A stretch of DNA of 56,617 nt from an uncultured bacterium (GTDB taxonomy: Bacteria > Cyanobacteriota > Vampirovibrionia > Gastranaerophilales > Gastranaerophilaceae), in NCBI GenBank assembly GCA_949294395.1, contig CASFGU010000030.1:1-56617 (forward strand), given 5' to 3'. The translations under genes were made by a program, and so were the position numbers. A model generated the notes under the pieces. That model was not told the origin of the DNA. It searched no databases and saw only the letters and a list, made by a program, of their open reading frames with translations. Positions 50,127-56,617 of this stretch are shown here, piece after piece; position 1 is the first letter of the stretch, and each line of letters begins with the position of its first letter.

Positions 50127-52607
50127 TTACTCCCTAAAAGTTATATCAGCATAAGTTTTTTGAAGTTTTTCTCTTACAGACTGCATCTGCCTGTCGATAA
50201 CCTCATCGGTCAGGGTAGCTTTTTCATCCTGCATATAAATTCTGACCGCAAGACTCTTATAGCCTTTTTCAATATTTTCACCCTGATAAACGTCGAATAC
50301 TTCGCAGCCTTTGAAAATATTCTGCTGAACTCCGCCTTTTATGACGCGCTGAATATCGTCATAAGTCACATCCTGTCCGATAACAAACGCCAGATCTCTT
50401 TTTACTTCAGGGAACTGCGGAAGCTGCTTAAATCTCGGAACTGTTTCTTTGATAATTCCAATCAAAGCATCTAAATCAATGTGGAAAATAAACGCATCCT
50501 GATTTAATTTCATCTTATCTTTCAAAAGCGGATGAATTTGACCGAAATAACCGGCTGTTGTCATATTTTTGCCGAGAATATTCACTGCAGCACTTCTGTA
50601 CGGATGGAGAATTTCAAGTTTCTCTGCAAGAGGGGATTTGTCATAAGACATAAGCTTAATCCTCTTTTCCACACCAAGTTCGTTAAAAAGATTTTCAAGA
50701 ATACCCTTAACTGTATAGAAGTCAGGGGCAGTTTTTACCTGCCATTTAGAATTTTCAACATCGCCTGTAATTACACCTGCCAGCACTCTTGTTTCCTTAA
50801 CTCCTGTATTTTTTTCATCAGAAGCACCGCCAAAGTCGTAAGTTTTACCTATTTCATAAGCCCAGAAAGTTTTCTGCCCGTTGTCGTAATTGAACTTCAA
50901 ACAGTTAAGCACACTGGCAGCAAGAGTTTGTCTGAGCATAGCGCTTTCCTCGCTCACAGGCTTCAAAACTTTAACAGCTCTGTCATCCTCGTAAGAAAGC
51001 ATATATTTATCTAACATAGGCTTTCCGATTAATGAAGTTGTTACGATTTCATTCAATCCCGAAGAAAGCATCAATTCATGAACTTTCTTTATAACCCTTT
51101 CTTCAAGAATGATTACAGGAGTCTGCATTTTATTTGGCAGCGTCGGGGAAACTTTATCATAGCCGTTAATACGCGCAATTTCTTCAATCAGATCAATCTC
51201 TCTTGTAACATCACAGGCTCTGAATGACGGAACAATAAATTTTGAAGCGGCAACATTTCCTCCGAGTTTTTTAAACCCGAGATTTTCAAGTATGGAATCG
51301 CATCTTTCAGGAGCAATCTCACACCCCAGAATTCTTTTTACCTGAGCATAACGCAGGGTAATCTCAATTGGCTCAAGCGTATTATCGCCGGCTTCTACAA
51401 TACCTTCAACTTTAGCATCAGCGTATTCTACAAGAAGCTGCATTGCGCGCAGAAGCGCCGGTTTTACAGCCTCTATATCCACCCCGCGCTCAAATCGTGC
51501 ACAGGCTTCGCTTCTGTAACCTACGCTGCGCGACGATTTTCTGTTGCTTGCAGGAGGGAAATACGCTGCTTCAAGCGCAATTGCTGTTGTGTTGTCATCA
51601 ATTTCGGAATTCTCGCCGCCGAAAACTCCGCCCAAACATACAGGTTTTTCTTTAGTCGCAATAAGCACACTGTCATGTGTAAGCTGACGTTCAACGCCGT
51701 CGAGAGTAACAAGAGTTTCCCCGTCCTTTGCACGTCTTACGCACAAATATCCGTCAAGCTTGTTCAAATCAAAAGCATGTAACGGGGTGCCGTATTCAAG
51801 AAGAACATAGTTGGTAATATCAACTACGTTATTTATTGCACGGATACCGGAGGAGATAAGCCTTTTCTGCATCCAGTCAGGCGACGGCTTAATCTTAATA
51901 TCTTTCAGGATACCGATTGAATAGTATTTGCAAACATCTTTATCAATAATTTCAACTTTGAATTTGTCTGTGGAAAAATCTCTTGCTGCCTCAAGCGGAG
52001 AAAATTTCAACGGAGTATTAAAAAGAGAGCTTAATTCTCTGGCAACCCCGATTACAGACATCTGATCGCCCCTGTTTGCAGTCGGCGCAACATCGATAAT
52101 CGTATCTTTTTCAAAACCTAAAACATCCTCAACATTCTCGCCAACCTTAACACCAGGGAAAATTCTATTGAGAATAAGAATACCGTCCTCCTCCTGATAG
52201 TTGCGTTCGGCAACCCCGAGTTCATCGGCAGAACAGAGCATTCCCTGAGATTCAACCCCTCTGATAACGGCAGGAGTGAGAGTAAACATTTCGCCTGTTT
52301 TCCTGTCCAGAACCTGACTTCCGACAGACGCATAAGGAACAATCTGCCCTTCTTTAATGTTTTGCGCACCGCATACAACTGTTTTCTCTCCCGAACCTGT
52401 GTTAACTGTAACAAGGTGAAGATGGTCAGAGTTCGGATGGTTATCAATCTTTTCGATTTTAACTGTTTTGATATTTGTAAATCGAGGTTTAACTTCTTCA
52501 ATAGCTTCTACTTCCAGCCCGCTCATAGTAAGCTCATGGGCAATCTGTTGTTCATCTTTGTTTGATAAGTCTACGAATTCGTTTAACCAGTTGATTGATA
52601 CTTGCAT
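50127..52607 (-). CDS. pheT: Phenylalanine-tRNA ligase beta subunit
   Basis: The 826-residue subunit has an N-terminal tRNA-binding (EMAP/YtpR-like) domain (NIKTVKIEKIDNHPNSDHLHLVTVN to GMLCSADELGV, about 43-135), the B3/B4 region (AINNVVDITNYVLLEYGTPLHAFDL), B5, and a C-terminal anticodon-binding domain (PQFPEVKRDLAFVIGQDVTYDDI). With PheS it charges tRNA-Phe. pheS is not beside it, unlike in many bacteria. AGAGGGA lies about 12 nt before ATG 52607. Confidence 0.98.
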   Translation of the reverse strand: MQVSINWLNEFVDLSNKDEQQIAHELTMSGLEVEAIEEVKPRFTNIKTVKIEKIDNHPNSDHLHLVTVNTGSGEKTVVCGAQNIKEGQIVPYASVGSQVLDRKTGEMFTLTPAVIRGVESQGMLCSADELGVAERNYQEEDGILILNRIFPGVKVGENVEDVLGFEKDTIIDVAPTANRGDQMSVIGVARELSSLFNTPLKFSPLEAARDFSTDKFKVEIIDKDVCKYYSIGILKDIKIKPSPDWMQKRLISSGIRAINNVVDITNYVLLEYGTPLHAFDLNKLDGYLCVRRAKDGETLVTLDGVERQLTHDSVLIATKEKPVCLGGVFGGENSEIDDNTTAIALEAAYFPPASNRKSSRSVGYRSEACARFERGVDIEAVKPALLRAMQLLVEYADAKVEGIVEAGDNTLEPIEITLRYAQVKRILGCEIAPERCDSILENLGFKKLGGNVAASKFIVPSFRACDVTREIDLIEEIARINGYDKVSPTLPNKMQTPVIILEERVIKKVHELMLSSGLNEIVTTSLIGKPMLDKYMLSYEDDRAVKVLKPVSEESAMLRQTLAASVLNCLKFNYDNGQKTFWAYEIGKTYDFGGASDEKNTGVKETRVLAGVITGDVENSKWQVKTAPDFYTVKGILENLFNELGVEKRIKLMSYDKSPLAEKLEILHPYRSAAVNILGKNMTTAGYFGQIHPLLKDKMKLNQDAFIFHIDLDALIGIIKETVPRFKQLPQFPEVKRDLAFVIGQDVTYDDIQRVIKGGVQQNIFKGCEVFDVYQGENIEKGYKSLAVRIYMQDEKATLTDEVIDRQMQSVREKLQKTYADITFRE

Positions 52608-52631
52608 TTCTTTAATTCCCTCTTAATAAAT

Positions 52632-52660
52632 ATTATAACCGTGATTTTATATTATAACAA
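52632..52660 (-). promoter_or_regulatory. Promoter of pheT
   Basis: On the minus strand TTGTTA (52655-52660), 17 bp, TATAAT (52632-52637), about 25 bp before the start codon. No T-box or Phe-codon leader peptide is visible. Confidence 0.6.
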
Positions 52661-52682
52661 AAGAATTTCAATGTAAAATACC

Positions 52683-52994
52683 CTATAATCCGGCAGCCAT
52701 TTTGTAAATATATTTAAGCTGTCTATCATCCAATCTATGCAGTTCTGAAATAGTTCTTTCCATGAGTTCGTTTCTGCTAATTTCTTCTTCAAATTCAAAA
52801 AGTTCGGCGTAATCAATATTCAAAACCTTACAAAGTCTTTCCAGCAAATCGCATGAAGGAAAGCTTCTGGCAGTTTCTATAAACGAAATATGCCGCGGCG
52901 CAACCTCCACCAGCTCCGCAAGCTCCTCCTGCGTAAGGCCACGGCGTTTCCTGATAAGTTTCAGCTTCTGCGCAAAAGATTTCTTTAAGTTCAT
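52683..52994 (-). CDS. XRE-family transcriptional regulator
   Basis: The 103-residue protein has an N-terminal Cro/C1 helix-turn-helix (KLIRKRRGLTQEELAELVEVAPRHISFIETARSFPSCDLL) and a short C-terminal helical tail (FEFEEEISRNELMERTISELHRLDDRQLKYIYKMAAGL). It is divergent from a prepilin gene, the same arrangement as at 37.7-38.8 kb. AAGAGGCGGT lies before ATG 52994. It probably controls that prepilin. Confidence 0.88.
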   Translation of the reverse strand: MNLKKSFAQKLKLIRKRRGLTQEELAELVEVAPRHISFIETARSFPSCDLLERLCKVLNIDYAELFEFEEEISRNELMERTISELHRLDDRQLKYIYKMAAGL

Positions 52995-53110
52995 ACCGCC
53001 TCTTTCTGTTATTTTAGTGTTTAAGCCGCGTCAGCATCCGACCGGCTCTGTTCAAAAAAATATTAAATTTAATCGGATAATCTTAACAGGAACAATAAGG
53101 TAATATTATA

Positions 53111-53146
53111 TTGACAAAATACGAAATATAATTTATACTTTGTATA
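53111..53146 (+). promoter_or_regulatory. Promoter of the second prepilin gene with possible operator
   Basis: TTGACA (53111-53116), 17 bp, TATACT (53134-53139) is a near-consensus promoter. TATAC ttt GTATA (53134-53146) is an inverted repeat over the -10, where a repressor could bind. Confidence 0.65.
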
Positions 53147-53173
53147 TAAGAGGTAATTTTTTGGGTGGTATTT

Positions 53174-53932
53174 ATGAAAAGATATACAGGATTTACGTTA
53201 GCTGAAGTTTTAATCACACTCGGAATAATAGGCGTGGTTGCGGCAATGACAATTCCGTCACTTGTCGGGAAATACAAGGAAAAACAGAGGATTACACAGG
53301 TTAAAAAGGCATACTCTGTGCTTTCACAGGCATTTCTTATGGCAAAGAATGAGTATGGCAGCCCTGAAAACTGGGGAATAAAAGATTCTGATACAGGAGA
53401 AACCGACGATAATGGCAATCCTGTTTATGATTACGCTAATTCATCGGTTATTGTAAGAAACATTTTTGCAAAATACATAAAAAATACCGGCAGCCGCCCT
53501 CATACATTTCGGAAATACGTTTCTCTTGACGGCAGAAATTACAACACTTCAAGCGGAACGCCAACACTTGGAACTACAAACAGCGACAGCCTTTTATATC
53601 TTGCAGACGGAACCATTCTCTTTTTCGGCTGGATGAATGAGGGGTGCATTGGTAATACATCCTGTGGTGACATTTATGTATTTTTACCGGAAAGGGATGC
53701 GCAGCTGGGGGTAAGCGAATTTAACTTCTACCTGTCGCCAGAAGGGGTAAAACCTTACGGTCATCAAAACCATTACTACAAATTTAAGGATTACTGTGAT
53801 ATAACAAACGCAAGCGGTAAAGACTCAACAGTACAGGGCAGAGGCTGCACAGCCTGGGTTCTTGTAAATGAAAACATGGATTACCTGCACTGCAAAGGGC
53901 TTGACTGGGACAAGAAAACAAGCTGCAAGTAG
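53174..53932 (+). CDS. Type IV prepilin-like protein
   Basis: The 252-residue protein starts MKRYTG|FTLAEVLITLGIIGVVAAMTIP, with prepilin peptidase cleavage after Gly6 and Glu at +5. The N-terminal helix and following ITQVKKAYSVLSQAF region are close to those of the prepilin at 38.0 kb; the globular part differs and has cysteines in CIGNTSCGD, KDYCD, GRGCTAW and a final CK. ATG 53174 has GGGTGG 5 nt upstream; GTG 53165 is unlikely. No pilus machinery is adjacent. Confidence 0.88.
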   Translation: MKRYTGFTLAEVLITLGIIGVVAAMTIPSLVGKYKEKQRITQVKKAYSVLSQAFLMAKNEYGSPENWGIKDSDTGETDDNGNPVYDYANSSVIVRNIFAKYIKNTGSRPHTFRKYVSLDGRNYNTSSGTPTLGTTNSDSLLYLADGTILFFGWMNEGCIGNTSCGDIYVFLPERDAQLGVSEFNFYLSPEGVKPYGHQNHYYKFKDYCDITNASGKDSTVQGRGCTAWVLVNENMDYLHCKGLDWDKKTSCK

Positions 53933-54530
53933 TGCGGCTGCCGGACAGGTATGCTTGACCGACCTCGCCGGCAAAGTTGAAAAGATGAACGTTTGAAAGG
54001 GTGAAAGGAAAAGTTGTATTTGTTTTCGAAACGATAGCGGGAGCGTGTTGAGAAAATTAATACTACTGTTACGGTGGCAAAACAAAATTCTGTCGGATTT
54101 ATAAATCCGACCTACTATACTTTTATAAAAGGGGGCTAAGGCTCTGCCGACCTTATTTCAATTATGTAAGCCCCCTCACCCCAGCCCTTTCTCCCAAAGG
54201 GCGAGGGAGTATAATGCCTCCCTTCATAAGGGAGGTGGCACGAATGTGCCGGAGGGTTTTTCGATACTCCGTAATCGCACAGCCGCCGCATCATGTCATC
54301 CTGAAAGCATAGAAAATTATTTGAGCCTTTTCAGGCGAAACTTTATTTTTCAAGCTGTTCATGATCTCTCACCCTATACATGAAAGAGATTCTGAACAGT
54401 GACAATTCCCGTGAGTCGCAGCGGTTAATGTTTCAGAATGACATGAAGAAAAATTCCCCTTTCATTTCCCCCTTTACAAAAGAGGGGGGGGGGGACACCC
54501 CCTTTATTTTTTTCGCATATTACCCCACTG
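53933..54530. repeat. Mosaic of dispersed repeats
   Basis: No gene is supported. Parts: GCCGACCTCGCCGGC; TTGAA/GTGAA tandem repeats (53973-54016); a shortened GATAGCGGGAGCGTGTTGAG palindrome (54020-54072); GTCGGATTTATAAATCCGACCTAC (54091-54114); a CCCCTCACCCCAGCCC...GGGCGAGGG unit (54172-54208); REP-like CCTCCCTT/GGCACGAATGTGCC (54216-54261); the GTCATTCTGAAAC module inverted (54380-54443); and G-tract stretches to 54500. Confidence 0.8.
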
Positions 54531-54556
54531 ACTATAAAAAAACTTATTTTTTATGG

Positions 54557-54562
54557 TAAGCT
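54557..54562 (+). promoter_or_regulatory. -10 box giving a probable leaderless mRNA
   Basis: TAAGCT, then TTTTAT, then ATG 54569, with no Shine-Dalgarno. The distance of 6 nt equals that at thiE and three other genes. Confidence 0.45.
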
Positions 54563-54568
54563 TTTTAT

Positions 54569-56449
54569 ATGAAAAAAGCGGGTTATGTTGTATTAATTTT
54601 AATATTGATTGCTCTGTTTGCGAAAGCCTGTATCAGAGTCGATATTCAGGAATCTGTGCAAAAACCCGCAGTCCAAACTTCCGCGGTTGAAAATATTAAC
54701 TATCCTCCGCCGCAGAAAAATGTTACACTTAACGGGGTTGATTATCTTCAGTCACAGGCACCTGCCGGAAAATTCGGCGGAACTCTTGTTGCCTCAACAA
54801 TAGGTGAAGGCCCGAAAACGTTTAACCCGTTTAATTCAAAAGATAATATTTCAACCCTGCTTTCCGAAATAATGTATGACGGATTGCTTTCGACAAACGC
54901 TGTTACGGGCGAGCCGATACCGAAACTTGCAAAAGATTTTACAGTCGACGGAGATACATATTTAATACACTTGAGAAAAGGAATAAAATGGTCGGACGGA
55001 AAACCGATTACGGCGGATGATGTGGTTTTTACGTGGCAGAATATAGTTTTTGACGGATTCGGAAACACTTCTATCAGGGATTCAATCGTTATTGACGGCA
55101 AACTTCCGACAGTCAGAAAAATTGATGACTACACCGTGGAATTTAAAACTCCGCAGCCGTTTGCACCGTTTATCAGAATGCTTTCAAATCCTATTGCCCC
55201 GAAACACGTTTTTGAACCTGCAGTAAAAAAAGGAAAAGCGTATTTTGATACATTTTTGTCCACCAATGCAGACCCGAAAACTTTCGTAACGTCAGGTGCT
55301 TTCAGGCTGAAAGAGTACGTGCCGGCTCAGCGTGTCGTGTTTGAGCGGAATCCGGATTATTACATTATCAATACAAAAGACGAAAAACTTCCGTATCTGG
55401 ATAAACTGGTATATTTGATTGTGGGTGACATAAATAACGAAGTTTTGAAATTTGAAGGCGGAGAACTTGATGTTATAGGACTTCAAGGGGCGAATGTCGC
55501 AAGGTTCAAGGAGCTGGAAAAGCATTCCGATTTTAAAATTTACAACCTTGGCCCGAATACGGGAACAATGTTTGCATCATTTAACCTTAACAACAGAAAA
55601 GACAAAGACGGAAAATTCCATGTTGACATAAAGAAACAACGCTGGTTTCAGGATAAGAATTTCAGGCAGGCAGTGGATTACGCCATAGACAGAAAAAATA
55701 TGGTTATGAATATTGCAAACGGGCTCGGGGCACCTTTATATACTGCAGAAAGCCTTAATTCGATTTTTCTGAATGAAAAGCTTCCTGCATACGAAAAAAA
55801 TATTGAAAAATCCAAAGAACTGCTTAAAAAATCAGGTTACAGATGGGATAAAAAAGGACATCTTCTTGACAAATACGGAAACCATGTAGAATTTGACCTT
55901 TATACAAACGCGGGAAACACGGAACGTGAAGCAATCGGGGTTATGGTGAAGCAGGATTTGGAAGATTTAGGAATGAAGGTGAATTTTAAACCGATTGAGT
56001 TTAATTCGCTTGTGAACAAACTTGTAAATACTCTTGACTGGGATATGGTGATAATGGGTTTGACAGGCTCTCCTCTTGAGCCGAACGGCGGGAAAAATGT
56101 CTGGATGTCAAACGGAACACTTCACATGTTCAATCAGCGGCCGGCAGATTACACAAAAGACGACCGCTATCCGTGGGAAAAAAGAATTGACTATCTTTAT
56201 ACGCAGGGTGCACTGGCAACTGATTTTGAAAGCAGAAAAAAATTCTATGACGAATATCAGGCTATTGCTTATGAAGAAAAACCATTTGTTTACATATATT
56301 CGCCATTAATTATCTCTGCAATTCGAACTAAGTTCAAAAATGTTTTTCCGACATCCCTCGGCGGGGTTACGCATAATATAGAGGAAATTTATATAAATTC
56401 CTCGCCCCTTGCGGGAGAGGATGCCCGAAGGGCAGGTGAGGGGTCGTAA
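54569..56449 (+). CDS. Peptide/nickel-type ABC transporter substrate-binding protein
   Basis: The 626-residue protein has an N-terminal hydrophobic anchor (VVLILILIALFAKAC) and the SBP family 5 fold: GTLVASTIGEGPKTFNPF, LAKDFTVDGDTYLIHLRKGIKWSDGKPITADDVVFTWQ, FRQAVDYAIDRKNMV and a C-terminal lobe. It would deliver oligopeptides or a similar ligand to a membrane permease. AKAC is a poor lipobox, so the anchor may be uncleaved. The last 16 residues (SSPLAGEDARRAGEGS) come from a dispersed repeat. The permease gene overlaps the stop (TAATG). Confidence 0.92.
   Translation: MKKAGYVVLILILIALFAKACIRVDIQESVQKPAVQTSAVENINYPPPQKNVTLNGVDYLQSQAPAGKFGGTLVASTIGEGPKTFNPFNSKDNISTLLSEIMYDGLLSTNAVTGEPIPKLAKDFTVDGDTYLIHLRKGIKWSDGKPITADDVVFTWQNIVFDGFGNTSIRDSIVIDGKLPTVRKIDDYTVEFKTPQPFAPFIRMLSNPIAPKHVFEPAVKKGKAYFDTFLSTNADPKTFVTSGAFRLKEYVPAQRVVFERNPDYYIINTKDEKLPYLDKLVYLIVGDINNEVLKFEGGELDVIGLQGANVARFKELEKHSDFKIYNLGPNTGTMFASFNLNNRKDKDGKFHVDIKKQRWFQDKNFRQAVDYAIDRKNMVMNIANGLGAPLYTAESLNSIFLNEKLPAYEKNIEKSKELLKKSGYRWDKKGHLLDKYGNHVEFDLYTNAGNTEREAIGVMVKQDLEDLGMKVNFKPIEFNSLVNKLVNTLDWDMVIMGLTGSPLEPNGGKNVWMSNGTLHMFNQRPADYTKDDRYPWEKRIDYLYTQGALATDFESRKKFYDEYQAIAYEEKPFVYIYSPLIISAIRTKFKNVFPTSLGGVTHNIEEIYINSSPLAGEDARRAGEGS
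56399..56446 (+). repeat. GC-rich repeat inserted in the 3' end of the binding-protein gene
   Basis: CCTCGCCCCTTGCGGGAGAG followed by GATGCCCGAAGGGC and AGGTGAGGGG matches intergenic units at 26620-26661, 54172-54208 and (inverted) 37169-37210. Here it is read in frame as SPLAGEDARRAGEG, and its GGTGAGGGG end serves as ribosome binding site for the permease. Confidence 0.8.
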
Positions 56450-56617
56450 TGCAAATACTAATCTACATACTAAAGAGAATACTTCAATCCATACCGCTTT
56501 TGATAATAGTATCAATCATAAGCTTTTTTATCATACGTCTGAGCCCTGTGGATCCGCTTGCGGAATTGAGGTTAAACCCATCAGTTTCTCAGGAAACATT
56601 GCAGAAGGAAACAGAAC
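56449..56617 (+). CDS. ABC transporter permease, DppB-like (partial, runs off right edge)
   Basis: The first 56 codons encode MQILIYILKRILQSIPLLII then VSIISFFIIRLSPVDPLAEL, typical of the first membrane helix and following periplasmic loop of peptide/nickel ABC permeases of the DppB/OppB type. ATG 56449 overlaps the stop of the binding-protein gene, so translation is coupled. GGTGAGGGG, 5-13 nt upstream, comes from a dispersed repeat. The remainder lies outside the window. Confidence 0.85.
   Translation, partial: MQILIYILKRILQSIPLLIIVSIISFFIIRLSPVDPLAELRLNPSVSQETLQKETE

Noticed and set aside
50532-51014. 160-residue open frame antisense to pheT
   Set aside because: It lies fully inside pheT on the opposite strand without a ribosome binding site.

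Overview
The window looks like the genome of a gut-type Cyanobacteriota lineage without photosynthesis (Melainabacteria/Vampirovibrionia, probably order Gastranaerophilales). This rests on sequence reading, not on a database search. The signs are: a Ycf45-like AAA ATPase with a C-terminal R3H domain; a two-domain ThiE of the cyanobacterial type; a 16S 5' region with a melainabacterial/cyanobacterial look; prepilins starting FTLAEVLITLGIIG; several small coiled-coil proteins of the MGMAASQAR type; and fermentative genes (pyruvate phosphate dikinase, four-subunit 2-oxoacid:ferredoxin oxidoreductase) with no photosystem or respiratory genes.

Layout. 1-1300: 5' part of a 16S rRNA gene on the minus strand, with four tandem promoters. 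1.3-5.6 kb: a secreted coiled-coil protein, a lytic transglycosylase, and a probable toxin/immunity-like pair. 5.7-8.2 kb: thiE and manC. 8.8-16.9 kb (minus): a DUF3137-like membrane protein with a HEXXH protein, ppdK with a small exported protein, and the kor/vor operon. 17.0-26.6 kb: a 2039-residue coiled-coil protein, a GlcD-like FAD oxidase and the R3H ATPase. 28.1-31.0 kb: a probable cobalamin riboswitch with a Shine-Dalgarno-sequestering hairpin ahead of three genes of unknown function. 31.4-36.8 kb: an EF-hand/HEXXH protein, a MGMAASQAR protein, a polyprenyl diphosphate synthase and signal peptidase I. 37.2-38.8 kb: a divergent XRE regulator/prepilin pair. 39.1-45.2 kb: infA-rpmJ-rpsM-rpsK-rpsD-rpoA-rplQ-truA-rplM-rpsI, with unusually long, structured spacers. 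45.4-53.9 kb: a small coiled-coil gene, folD/CooC-like/MetE-like operon with a switch-like leader, rplI, an SH3-like secreted protein, pheT, and a second XRE/prepilin pair. 54.6 kb to the end: a peptide ABC transporter (binding protein and start of the permease).

Most gaps between transcription units are filled by mosaics of dispersed repeats (palindromes, a 110-130 bp module, REP-like hairpins, TTGAA-type tandem repeats). One repeat has entered the end of a coding region and supplies the ribosome binding site of the next gene. At least five genes have a -10 box exactly 6 nt before the ATG and no Shine-Dalgarno, so they are probably read from leaderless mRNAs.

The best candidates for undescribed biology are the cobalamin-riboswitch-controlled orphan operon (28.1-31.0 kb), the leader and C1/corrinoid-looking operon at 45.8-48.6 kb, the structured ribosomal-protein spacers, and the two divergent XRE/prepilin modules.
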